DNA of 64,000 nt from RYN-133 sp963785425 (GCA_963785425.1 CAWAVG010000004.1:806001-870000); one strand, 5' to 3'. Numbered from the stretch's first letter, positions 28,101-38,131 are shown. Program-made: numbers and translations. Notes: a model not told the origin generated them from the sequence alone.

Positions 28101-29046
28101 CGGGCCAGTCGTCCGGCAGTGCTCGCCATCGGCGCAGCGGCGACCCGGGGCGAGCTCCGCGGGCAAACCCCAGGCGGAGGCGGCGCTCGACGGCAGCGAA
28201 CGCACGAAGGTCGGGCCACCCCCAGCGAACGACGATCAGGCCGAGATCTTCGAGCAGATAGGTCTTGGCGTCACGCTTGTCGCGCTGGCCGGGATCGTTC
28301 TCCCACTTCATCGCGCCGTCCGACTCGCCCACTACTCCGTACTCCTCCCAGTAGAAATCGGCACGGGCGACGATCTCGCCGGATTCGTCGACGATCCGTG
28401 CCTGCGGACGAGGCGCCGGCAGCCCGCGACGGTGCATGCAGAACCGGCTCATCGACTCGAGCGGCGATTCGATGCGCCCGTCGGCGAAGCCGGCCACCCA
28501 TCCGGTTGTGCGTCCGCCCGGCCACCGGCGCTGCTGCAACGCAACGGCGACGAGCTGTTCGCGCGTGATGAGCCCGAGGTGCAACGCCGCGTCAGCAGCT
28601 GCGAGACCGGTTGCCGCTCCGTGCTCGCGAGCCAGGTCGCTGACTGTCCGAGCGATCGGTAGCGCACGGAACCCGTTGATCAGTTCGATCTCGTCGAGAG
28701 TCGCCCGGTGCAAGTGCACCTTGGCCAGGGAACGGAGCGCGGTTCCCGACTGCACGGTGACGCAGGGCTGCAGAACGGCGCGGCCGACGACCGGGAGATC
28801 CCAGGCGATTGCCGACGACGCGTGGCTAAGGGCCGCGCGCTCACAGGCTGCGCCCGCGCCGAACGCGGCACGAAGATTGGCATTGCGCGCTGCTCGGTAC
28901 CGCGCCGGGTGGGGAGCCTGCGCCGCCGCGAACACGCCGAGTTGCAACCGGTCGTACTGACCGCGGCGAACCCGGTGCCGCAGAGCGGAGGACGTCAGAC
29001 CTGATCGCGCTGCGGTGAACGTCTCTGGCAGATCTGGCTTGGGCAT
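28075..29046 (-). CDS. AbiEi-antitoxin-like / DUF559-type protein
   Basis: The 323-residue protein has the two-part layout common in actinobacteria. The N-terminus (about 1-60, GLTSSALRHRVRRGQYDRLQLGVF) resembles the winged-helix domain of AbiEi-type antitoxins. The C-terminal 100 residues (ESPLESMSRFCMHRRGLPAP, then DFYWEEYGVVGESDGAMKW, RDAKTYLLEDLGLIVVRWGW) resemble DUF559, a Vsr-like endonuclease-fold domain, with E, D and E/K residues placed as in that fold. No AbiEii toxin gene is adjacent. The chosen ATG is at 29046. The last eight codons and the stop border lie in an inverted repeat that also flanks the gene upstream. Confidence 0.7.
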   Translation of the reverse strand: MPKPDLPETFTAARSGLTSSALRHRVRRGQYDRLQLGVFAAAQAPHPARYRAARNANLRAAFGAGAACERAALSHASSAIAWDLPVVGRAVLQPCVTVQSGTALRSLAKVHLHRATLDEIELINGFRALPIARTVSDLAREHGAATGLAAADAALHLGLITREQLVAVALQQRRWPGGRTTGWVAGFADGRIESPLESMSRFCMHRRGLPAPRPQARIVDESGEIVARADFYWEEYGVVGESDGAMKWENDPGQRDKRDAKTYLLEDLGLIVVRWGWPDLRAFAAVERRLRLGFARGARPGSPLRRWRALPDDWPDVASGIVA

Positions 29047-29130
29047 TCGACGAGGGTGCGCCGAACGGAGAAACGGTGTCGCTGATCGTCCACACGGACA
29101 CCGGTCGTCCACACCCCGCCGCCGATCCCG

Positions 29131-29246
29131 ACGTTGCATTCGGCATCGTCGCCCAAGACGGCGAAACGGCGGCGCTCAGCGACGATGCCGGGTGCAACGT
29201 TCGTCCGGGCGACGCTCAGCGACGATGCCGGGTGCAACGTCCGTCC
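29131..29246. repeat. Repeat cluster upstream of the AbiEi/DUF559 gene (three cores)
   Basis: An inverted copy at 29131-29153 faces two direct copies of GACGATGCCGGGTGCAACGT at 29181-29200 and 29221-29240. The two direct copies sit in a 33-base unit (29174-29206 and 29214-29246) that starts GCTCAGC and repeats with a 40-base period. The cluster lies between the AbiEi/DUF559 gene start and the korB stop. It is the same family as the inverted repeat at 28031-28100. Confidence 0.85.
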
Positions 29247-29283
29247 GCCCGTCGACGTGATGCACCCCGAGGACCCGCAGCGG

Positions 29284-30313
29284 CTACGCGACCTGCCAGG
29301 TGTCCGCACCGGCCAGCAGCGCCTGCAGCGCACCGTCGTCACCCGGCGCCTTGGCGGCGGCGGTGTCGAGCTGCTCGGCCATCAGCGCGTCGTAGGACGC
29401 CCGCTCGACCGAGCGGAACACGCCCATCGGGGCATACCGCGAGTCGAGCGCCTGGATGCGCGAGAGCGCGAACGCGTACGACGGGTCCTGCCGGTGCGCG
29501 TCATGGACGACGACGCGCGGGTCGTCGTCGGCGACGCCCTCTTCGACCACGAGCGAACCGTCGGCCTGCCGCACGACCGCCTTCGACTCGCCGAAGCGGA
29601 TCGGCTCACCGTCGGTCAGCGGGATCGTCCACTCGTCGCGCGTCGCCGGCTCCTTGAGGACGTCGAACGCGCCGTCGTTGAAGATGTTGCAGTTCTGGTA
29701 GATCTCGATCAGTGCCGTGCCCTGATGCGCCGCGGCCTCACGCAGCACCGACTGCAGGTGCTTGCGATCGGAGTCGAGCGTCCGCGCCACGAACGTCGCC
29801 TCGGCACCGAGCGCGACCGAGATCGGGTTGAACGGGTTGTCGAGCGAGCCCATCGGCGTCGACTTGGTGATCTTGCCGATCTCGGACGTGGGCGAGTACT
29901 GCCCCTTGGTCAATCCGTAGATGCGGTTGTTGAACAGCAGGATCTTCAGGTTCACGTTGCGGCGCAGCGCGTGGATGAGGTGGTTGCCGCCGATCGACAG
30001 CGCGTCGCCGTCGCCGGTCACCACCCACACCGACAGGTCGGGACGCGAGGTCGACAGGCCGGTCGCGATCGCCGGCGCCCGTCCGTGGATCGAATGCATG
30101 CCGTAGGTGTTCATGTAGTACGGGAACCGCGACGAGCACCCGATGCCCGACACGAACACGATGTTCTCGCGCGGGATGCCCAGCTCGGGCATGAAGCCCT
30201 GCACCGCCGCGAGGATCGCGTAGTCACCGCACCCGGGGCACCAGCGCACCTCCTGGTCGGTCTTGAAGTCCTTGGCCTTCAGCGCGAGCGGCAGGCCGCT
30301 GGCACTGCTCTGC

Positions 30314-30321
<8 letters not shown>
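29284..30321 (-). CDS. korB: 2-oxoacid:ferredoxin oxidoreductase, beta subunit
   Basis: KorB is the thiamine-diphosphate subunit of 2-oxoglutarate:ferredoxin oxidoreductase, which converts 2-oxoglutarate and CoA to succinyl-CoA with reduction of ferredoxin. The 345-residue protein shows CPGCGDYAIL (cluster ligands and substrate site), GIGCSSRFPYYM with another cysteine, the Mg-ThDP motif GDGDALSIGGNH and NNRIYGLTKGQ. The ATG at 30321 overlaps the end of korA by eight bases, so the subunits are made together. Actinobacteria such as mycobacteria use this enzyme alongside the oxidative TCA cycle. Confidence 0.93.
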
Positions 30322-32164
<1,843 letters not shown>

Positions 32165-32512
32165 CCCTGCGGTTCGCCTCCAGGCGACGGTTCCGGCGCT
32201 GTTCCTGCAACCAATCCATCCTAGGCGAGGGGGTGCAGCGCGACGTCCCGCAGTGATGGACGACGCGTCCGCCGCCGCACGCGGGGCGAACCTCGCAGCC
32301 TTGGGCAATTCGGACTTGGCCTAAAGCTGCCGTGCAGAACCTGCCAGTTCGGGGGCGTCACTCCCGGCGGGAAAACGCCGTTACTTTCATCGACGGGTGC
32401 TTGAGTGCCCCCTGTCGCGGGTACAACCTCAATCGAGATCTTGAGTATTTCTTGAGTCATAACTCGGGGGAGTCAGCCACTCATTCCGACCCGAGCTTCT
32501 AGGGAGACAGCG
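32165..32512. other. 348-base intergenic region between divergent genes
   Basis: This gap separates korA (minus) from a hypothetical gene (plus) and must hold both promoters. The 7-mer CTTGAGT occurs three times (32400-32406, 32440-32446, 32451-32457), and CTCAA at 32428-32432 faces TTGAG at 32441-32445, giving a weak inverted repeat. A ribosome binding site AGGGAGA lies just before the ATG at 32513. I see no convincing gene in it; the 79-codon minus-strand frame here has no protein-like features. Confidence 0.5.
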
Positions 32513-32911
32513 ATGCAGGACCTGACCCTTCCGTCCTTCGAGATGGATTGCCGTGACTGGGTCGTCGTGACGCCGGATGACGCCGGCATTCCGGACGAGG
32601 TCGCCGGCACGCCGCTGCTCGCGATGCTGAGCACGGTGGTCATCGGCACCGACCGGTTCACTCCTGCCAGTGGCGTGCTCACCATCGGCCTGCTGGACGA
32701 CGAGACGCCCGCGGCCGTGCCGATCGATGGTGGCGACGTGGCGGCCGAGCTGGTCGACCCCGAGCAGGACGAGTTCGGGATGCGCTTCGTGCTGCCGACC
32801 CCGAGCGGCCGGCTGGCGCTGCTCGCCGAGTTCGCGATGCCCGAGGGCCGCGACCCGGAGATCGTCGGGCGGGTCGAAGACCTGATGCGTTCGTTCAAGT
32901 GGGCGGCCTGA
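32513..32911 (+). CDS. Hypothetical protein
   Basis: I do not recognise this 132-residue acidic protein (MQDLTLPSFEMDCRDWVVVTPDDAGIPDEVAG...). It has no signal peptide or membrane helix. The alternating hydrophobic pattern (TVVIGTDRFTPASGVLTIGL, RFVLPTPSGRLALLAEFAMP) suggests mixed beta structure, with a C-terminal helix RVEDLMRSFKWAA. Codon use matches its neighbours, and a ribosome binding site precedes the ATG, so I regard it as real. The next gene starts 54 bases later. Confidence 0.7.
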   Translation: MQDLTLPSFEMDCRDWVVVTPDDAGIPDEVAGTPLLAMLSTVVIGTDRFTPASGVLTIGLLDDETPAAVPIDGGDVAAELVDPEQDEFGMRFVLPTPSGRLALLAEFAMPEGRDPEIVGRVEDLMRSFKWAA

Positions 32912-32965
32912 GAATTCTCTAGCTAGTCGCTAGACAAAGTAGAGCTTGCGCGCCACACTGGGGCG

Positions 32966-33481
32966 GTGACCCAACGCCGCTCGCAACGCCTCGAACCCGG
33001 ACAGTTGGTGGAGTTCGCGTGCTTCTATGCCGACGAGGTCCGCGCCGGCAGGTATCCCTTCCTCTCCTTCGACGAGCAGGAGCGCTGGCACCAGCGCATC
33101 TACCGCGACCAGCGCATCGACATCTGGCTGATCAGCTGGCTGCCGTCGCAGGGCACCGAGCTGCACGACCACGGCGGATCCTCCGGCGCGTTCTCGGTGC
33201 TGAGCGGGACGCTGACCGAGTCGGTGCCGTGCGGTTACGCCGACGGGCGCGTGCAGATCCGCGACACCGCGCGCCCGGCGGGCGAGACGGTGAAGTTCGG
33301 CCGGCACTACATCCACGACGTGCGCAACTGCGGCGTCGAGGCCGCGATCAGCGTGCACGCGTACTCTCCGCCGCTGTCGTCGATGACGTACTACGACGTG
33401 GCGGGCGGTGATCTCGTCGCGGCCAGGTCGGTGCTGACCGACGACCCGGAGCCATCGGTGCCGCTGCGGGTGGCGTCATGA
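32966..33481 (+). CDS. Cysteine dioxygenase-like cupin protein
   Basis: Cysteine dioxygenases oxidise cysteine to cysteine sulfinate with non-haem iron. The 171-residue protein has the cupin metal motif LHDHGGSSGAFSVLSGTLTE (His-x-His) and a later His in GRHYIHDVRN, which together supply the three-His iron site. ISVHAYSPPLSSMTYYD is typical of the bacterial family. The start is a GTG at 32966. The stop overlaps the rhodanese start by four bases, so the two proteins are coupled and probably act in cysteine sulfur breakdown. Other thiol substrates are possible. Confidence 0.85.
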   Translation: MTQRRSQRLEPGQLVEFACFYADEVRAGRYPFLSFDEQERWHQRIYRDQRIDIWLISWLPSQGTELHDHGGSSGAFSVLSGTLTESVPCGYADGRVQIRDTARPAGETVKFGRHYIHDVRNCGVEAAISVHAYSPPLSSMTYYDVAGGDLVAARSVLTDDPEPSVPLRVAS

Positions 33482-33888
33482 TGCGTTTCACCTCGGTCGA
33501 CGAGATGCTCGACGACGCCCGCTCGCGGCTGACGCGGGTCGGCCCGCGCGAGGCGGCGCGGCTGCTCGAGAACGGCGCGCGGCTGGTCGACATCCGGCCC
33601 GCCTGGCAGCGGGCGGGGACGGGCGAGATCCCTGGCTCGATCGTCGTTGAGCGCAACCACCTCGAATGGCGGCTGCACCCCACGTCCTCGGCCCGCCTGC
33701 CGCAGGCCCGTCCCGGTCAGCGGTGGATCATCGTCTGCACTGAGGGCTACACGTCCTCACTCGCCGCCGATTCACTGAACGCGCTCGGCGTCGAGGCCAC
33801 GGACATCGTCGGCGGGTTCCACGCCTGGCGCCGCGCCGGGCTGCCCGTCGTGTCGGGCTGGACGCCCGCGGATCAGATCGTCGCCTGA
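33478..33888 (+). CDS. Rhodanese-like sulfurtransferase
   Basis: The 136-residue single-domain rhodanese has the N-terminal block GARLVDIRPAWQRAGTGEIPGSIVVE and the active loop IIVCTEGYTSSLAA, with Cys in the catalytic position, followed by IVGGFHAWRRAGLPV near the C-terminus. It may transfer persulfide sulfur arising from cysteine catabolism. It starts at 33478, overlapping the cysteine dioxygenase gene; its 3' end overlaps the convergent carbonic anhydrase gene by 16 bases. Confidence 0.88.
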   Translation: MMRFTSVDEMLDDARSRLTRVGPREAARLLENGARLVDIRPAWQRAGTGEIPGSIVVERNHLEWRLHPTSSARLPQARPGQRWIIVCTEGYTSSLAADSLNALGVEATDIVGGFHAWRRAGLPVVSGWTPADQIVA

Positions 33889-34370
33889 ACCTCGTCGATC
33901 GCCGCGGTCGCCACGTCGAACACGAAACCGCGGACCTCGTCGCGGTGCGGCAGCCACGGGCACGAGCGCACCCGCTCGATCGACTCGCGGACGTCCGCAC
34001 GCACGTCGCTGAAGCCTGGTTGGTTCCATCCCGGCCGCTCGCCGGTCTCGGCCTCGAGCTCGGCCCGGAACGCTTCGTCGTCGAAGTCGTCCATCCCGCA
34101 GTTGGTGTGGTGGATGAGCACGATCTCGCGGGTGCCGAGCTTGCGCTGACTGATCGCGAGCGAGCGCAGCACGTCGTCGGTCACCACGCCGCCGGCATTG
34201 CGCAGGAGGTGGGCATCGCCGATGTCCAGACCGAGCGCGCCGAACAGGTCGAGGCGGGAGTCCATGCAGGTGACGACCGCGAGGCCGAGCTTGGGCCGCA
34301 CCGGACGGGGGCCCGGGAAGCTGGCCGTGTACAGCTGATTGGCGTGGACGAGATGCTCGATGGCTGACAC
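33873..34370 (-). CDS. Beta-class carbonic anhydrase
   Basis: Beta-carbonic anhydrases interconvert CO2 and bicarbonate at a zinc ion. Ligands are visible as CMDSRLD (Cys and Asp) and HHTNCGM (His and Cys). The 165-residue protein, with HLLRNAGGVVTDDVLRSLAISQRKLGTREIVLIHH and GFVFDVATAAIDEV, closely follows the pattern of the short mycobacterial enzyme Rv1284. I chose the GTG at 34370, which gives the family's usual length; the open frame further upstream would overlap the divergent htpX start. Confidence 0.9.
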   Translation of the reverse strand: MSAIEHLVHANQLYTASFPGPRPVRPKLGLAVVTCMDSRLDLFGALGLDIGDAHLLRNAGGVVTDDVLRSLAISQRKLGTREIVLIHHTNCGMDDFDDEAFRAELEAETGERPGWNQPGFSDVRADVRESIERVRSCPWLPHRDEVRGFVFDVATAAIDEVQATI

Positions 34371-34423
34371 GTGGGTGATTGTCGCAGGGGGAACGCGGCC
34401 CCGCGTCCAGGCGTTCACCGGAT

Positions 34424-35191
34424 GTGAGGAGTGCAGCAAACGGATTCAAGACCGCCGTCCTGTTCGGCGTGCTCAGTGCCCTGCTCGTGGGGCTGGGCGG
34501 ATACTTCTTCGGGCGTTCCGGGCTGCTCGTCGGCCTGGGGATCGCCGTGGCGATCAACGCGTTCTCGTACTTCAATTCCGACAAGATCGCGCTGCGGTCG
34601 ATGCGGGCGCGGCCGGTGAGCGAAGCCGAGCAGCCCGCGATGTACCGGATCGTGCGCGAGCTGGCCACGACGGCGCGGCAGCCTATGCCGCAGCTGTACG
34701 TGTCGCCGACCGAGGCGCCGAACGCCTTCGCGACCGGGCGCTCGCCGCGGCACGCCGCCGTGTGCGCGACGGCCGGGATCCTCGAGATCCTCAGCGAGCG
34801 CGAGCTGCGGGCGGTGCTCGGGCACGAGCTGTCGCACGTCTACAACCGCGACATCCTGATCTCGTCGGTGGCCGGCACGATCGCCGCCGCGATCACGTTC
34901 CTGGCGAACTTCGCGATGTTCTTCGGTGGCGGCAACGACCGCGACCGCAACCCGTTCGCGGGGCTGCTGATGATGATCCTCGGCCCCATCGCGGCCGGGA
35001 TGGTGCAGCTGGCGATATCGCGCTCGCGGGAGTACCAGGCCGACGAGTCGGGTGCGGAGCTGTCCAACGACCCGCTCGCCCTGGCCTCGGCGCTGCGCAA
35101 GCTCGAGGCGGGGACGGCCGCCCGTGGCGCGCTGCTGGCAGGAACGCGGAACGTGTGCCCGGCGTGGTCATGCGGATCGTGCGCGGGGTGA
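34424..35191 (+). CDS. htpX: HtpX-like membrane zinc metalloprotease, C-terminally altered
   Basis: HtpX is an inner-membrane protease that degrades misfolded membrane proteins. The protein has two N-terminal helices (AVLFGVLSALLVGLGGYFFG and LLVGLGIAVAINAFSYF), the zinc motif HELSH at about residues 134-138, two more helices and the third ligand region SREYQADESGAEL. After LASALRKLEAGTAARGALLAG the sequence becomes TRNVCPAWSCGSCAG and stops. The usual final 40-50 residues, including the THPP motif, are missing; these last codons come from antisense of a decayed PKD-protein copy (from about 35136). The start is a GTG at 34424. Activity of the truncated form is uncertain. Confidence 0.75.
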   Translation: MRSAANGFKTAVLFGVLSALLVGLGGYFFGRSGLLVGLGIAVAINAFSYFNSDKIALRSMRARPVSEAEQPAMYRIVRELATTARQPMPQLYVSPTEAPNAFATGRSPRHAAVCATAGILEILSERELRAVLGHELSHVYNRDILISSVAGTIAAAITFLANFAMFFGGGNDRDRNPFAGLLMMILGPIAAGMVQLAISRSREYQADESGAELSNDPLALASALRKLEAGTAARGALLAGTRNVCPAWSCGSCAG

Positions 35192-35460
35192 CGAGAAGTT
35201 CGCGGTGGCGCGTGAGGCTGTAGGCACCACCCACACGGCGCTGAGCCAACCACCGTTCGATGATGAACGCCAACCCGTTCGGGGTGGAAGTCGCTGTTCT
35301 CCACCAGCACGACCGCCGACTGGGCAACCGCACCGTCAGGCCCACCTTGAAGGCCACCCTCTACAGTTGAGTCCGACTCGGCCCGCTACCTGACCCACCG
35401 TCGCTGAAGCCCACGTGTATGCAGAAATCGGACCGTCCGGACCACTCTCACGCGACCTGA
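35136..35460 (-). pseudogene. Decayed second copy of a PKD/jelly-roll unit
   Basis: Nucleotides 35136-35260 align with 36231-36370 of the phosphoesterase gene, and 35320-35460 with about 36460-36600, with many substitutions and small indels and a poorly matching middle part. On the minus strand this gives pieces such as GPDGPISAYTW (PKD) and TIRMTTPGTRSAFLPAA. It is the remnant of a second PKD-plus-beta-sandwich repeat of the neighbouring phosphoesterase, cut off where it joins htpX. Confidence 0.75.
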
Positions 35461-35469
35461 ATCGTTCAC

Positions 35470-35735
35470 GCGGCTGCAACACAGAGAAGGCCGTGTGCTG
35501 GCGCAGGACGGCGACGATCCGACTCCACCGTGGCCCGGGGGTCACGTGGATGTCGCCCCAGGTCACACGGATGACGGCGTAGCCCGCGCGCTCGAGCGCT
35601 TCCTGGCGCAACTTCTCGGCGACCAGCGCGTCATCGTGGATCGGGTCGGTCACGCGGTACTTGACCAGTCCGTCCGCCTCAAGGACGACCTGCTGCTCCG
35701 CCCACAGGCCGTCGACACGGAACCAGCCGCGGTCG
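35470..35735 (-). pseudogene. C-terminal fragment of a DUF559-type gene
   Basis: On the minus strand the sequence reads GWFRVDGLWAEQQVVLEADG, then HDDALVAEKLRQEALERAGYAVIRVTWGDI and SRIVAVLRQHTAFSVLQP. This is the typical end of a DUF559/AbiEi-type protein: the VLEADG strand, the RxxALxxAGYxVxRVTW strand and a closing helix. No N-terminal part is present. It lies exactly between the first PKD unit and the decayed second unit of the phosphoesterase, so it marks an insertion or recombination event. Confidence 0.65.
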
Positions 35736-37520
35736 GCGGATTGTTCGGGGGCGGCTGGGTGGCCGTCGGCTTGGCGGTGAGGGTGGTGAAGGTGGTGGTG
35801 ACGGGTTGGTTGGTGGCTTTGCCGGACAGGTCGGTGACCAGGCCGATGGCGCCGGGGTTTTGCAGGGCGGCGGTGGTGTCGGTGGCTGATGCGGTCCAGG
35901 TGCTGGGTTCGGTGGTGCCGGTGAGCCAGACGCGGCCGCGCACGGTGGTGGGGTTGGTGCCGGTGACCTGGAGTCGTACCGACAGTGCGTTGCCGGCGCT
36001 GTAGGTCAGGCCGGGGACGACGGTCTCGGTGGTGATCGAGGTTTCGGTTCCGCCCACGGTGCGCACGAGCCAGAACTGCACGGCGTGGTCGGGGTTGATG
36101 GTGACGCGTGCGTCGTAGTCGTTGCCGGTGCTCACGCGGCGGCCGATCACGTAGATGTAGACCGGGCCGCCGATGGGCAGCTTGTCCAGCGACATCGAGG
36201 TGAGCACGTCGGCGTCGGTGGCGGTCGCGGCTGGCAGGAAAGCCCGGAACAGTGTGCCCGGCGTGGTCATGCGGATCGTCCCCGCGCCGGGGGTGACCGA
36301 GAAGTTCGCGGTGGCGCCGTTGAGGCTGTAGGCACCACCCACATCGGCGCTGCCCCAACCACCGGTACGGGTGCGGTTGAACGCATCGGACACGAACGGA
36401 GTGCCGGCAGGCGCCGTCACCGCCACCGAATGGGTCACCGAATCCGTCGCACCCTGGGCATCGGCAACCGTCAGGCGCACCGTGTAAGTGCCACCCTGCT
36501 GATAGGTGTGATTCGGACTCGGCCCACTGCCTGACCCACCGTCGCCGAAGTCCCACGTGTACGAAGAAATCGGACCGTCCGGGTCACTCGAACCCGACCC
36601 GTCGAATGAGCAGGCCAGTTGGGTGCACGACGACCCGAACGCCGCCGTCGGGGCCGTGTCGTTCGGGGCTTGCGACCACACGTCGGTGATCGGTGCGGCC
36701 CCAGCAGCGTTGCCCAGCCCTGCCACGCCGAGGGCGCGGGTGATCGTGCTCAGGACGTTGTAGTGGTTGATCGATTCCGAATAGCTCCCGGGAACTACCC
36801 GTTGCCCGGCGAAGACCGTTGCGATCTGGTTCGCCGAACCGCCGTCGTCCTCGTCGAAGGTGAGCGCGAGCAGGCTGTTATGGCTCTGCGCCCAGGTGAT
36901 GTAGCCGGACATGTTCTGTTGCAGCCATGTGTCGCCTTGGGCGACCGTGCCGTCGTGCATGTCATGGGTGAGATTCGGAATCACGAACGACACCGTGGGA
37001 AGGGTCGAGTAGTCGGTCGGGAACGCCGTGAACGGTTGGTTGGCCGAGGCCGGCACAGCGGGGAAGTCCGACCACGGATTGTGCTTGCGGACATATCCGC
37101 CGCTGGTGCAGCCCGTGTAACCGACCGACGGCAGGTCTTCGGAAAAGCCGGCGAACGCATCCCGGCCGACCGAGGTCGGTGCCAGGTTCAGGCGCCGCGA
37201 ACGACTGCGGGCAGCTGTCGTCGGTGACTCCCTGGGTCGATCCCGAGAACAGCGCGAGGTAGTTGGGCTGGCTCGGGTGGGTGACCGCGAAGGAGTGCGT
37301 GAAGCTCGCGTTCTGACGCGGCAAGCCCGGTGATGAACGGCGCGTTGGCATTGCCGACCACTCCGTGCTCGGAGTGATTTTCCTCGACCACGACAACGAC
37401 GTGGTCCGGTCGGGGGATCGACGGCGGCGTGACCGCGTGCCGCCGGCAGCGATGCCCGCACACAGCGCAGTCGTGATCGGCGCAAACCGTCGTCAATGCG
37501 GCGTAAGCGCGCCGTCTCAC
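35650..37520 (-). pseudogene. Secreted phosphoesterase with PKD domain, frameshifted and truncated
   Basis: A secreted phosphoesterase of the acid phosphatase/phospholipase C family (PF04185-like). Segments in three frames join into one protein: a probable signal peptide (FAPITTALCAGIAAGGTR), PDHVVVVVEENHSEHGVVGN and AP-ITG, then THPSQPNYLALFSGSTQGV, then NPWSDFPAVP, FVIPNLTHDMHDGT and LLALTFDEDDGGSANQ. A PKD domain (SFDGSGSSDPDGPISSYTWD) and a beta-sandwich domain follow. Frameshifts lie near 37,195 and 37,320 and probably near 37,450. The C-terminus after NNPPTAA runs into a DUF559 fragment. Start is taken at GTG 37520. Frameshifts may be errors, but the C-terminal junction looks like a real rearrangement. 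Confidence 0.65.
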
Positions 37521-37639
37521 CACATGCGTCCTCTGAATAGTGGCATACGTACGGCGGGGAATTAGCGCTGAAGACTTCTCGGACAAGTTTTGCTAAAGCT
37601 TCGAGCCGCTGCCGGTTGAGCTGGCACCAGGTTAGGGGG

Positions 37640-38131
37640 TCAGCGGTAGTTGGTGAACTGCAGGGCTACGGAGAGGTCGGCTCCGCGCAGCAGCTGTTGC
37701 ACCGCCTGGAGGTCATCGCGCTTCTTGCCCGACACCCGCAGCTGGTCGCCCTGGATCTGCGCCTGCACCCCGCGCGGTCCCTCGTCGCGGATCAGCTTGG
37801 TGATCTTCTTGGCCTCGTCCTGGCCGATGCCCTGCTTGAGCGTGGACGTGATCACGTACTGCTTGCCGGACGCCCGCGGCTCGCCTGCGTCGAGCGCCTT
37901 CAGGGAGATCGAGCGCTTGACCAGCTTGTCCCTGAACACCTCGAGGGCGGCCTTGGCGCGCTCCTCCGTGTCGGCCTTCACCGTCACGCCGAGCTCGCCC
38001 GACCACTCGATGGACGCGTTCGTGCCGCGGAAGTCGAAGCGCTGCGAGACTTCTTTGGCGGCCTGGTTGAGCGCGTTGTCGACCTCCTGTCGGTCGATCT
38101 TGCTGACGACGTCGAAGGACGCATCGGCCAT
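37640..38131 (-). CDS. YajQ-family nucleotide-binding protein
   Basis: The 163-residue protein MADASFDVVSKIDRQEVDNAL matches the YajQ/DUF520 family from end to end, including QRFDFRGTNASIEW, KQYVITSTLKQGIGQDEAKKI and the C-terminal QLLRGADLSVALQFTNYR. Family members bind nucleotides and one was reported to bind cyclic di-GMP. Cytoplasmic. It begins at an ATG at 38131, 68 bases from the tRNA-Tyr gene on the other strand. Confidence 0.95.
   Translation of the reverse strand: MADASFDVVSKIDRQEVDNALNQAAKEVSQRFDFRGTNASIEWSGELGVTVKADTEERAKAALEVFRDKLVKRSISLKALDAGEPRASGKQYVITSTLKQGIGQDEAKKITKLIRDEGPRGVQAQIQGDQLRVSGKKRDDLQAVQQLLRGADLSVALQFTNYR

Noticed and set aside
28031..29246. CRISPR array
   Set aside because: The repeats are few, occur in both orientations, have unequal spacing across a gene, and no cas gene is present.
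32221..32460. A 79-codon minus-strand frame upstream of korA
   Set aside because: No ribosome binding site, no protein-like pattern, and it covers the region where the korA promoter should be.
35336..36556. A 406-codon minus-strand frame antiparallel in register to the phosphoesterase
   Set aside because: Most of it is an out-of-frame shadow of the PKD/beta-sandwich region; only the part at 35470-35735 is protein-like and is listed as a DUF559 fragment.
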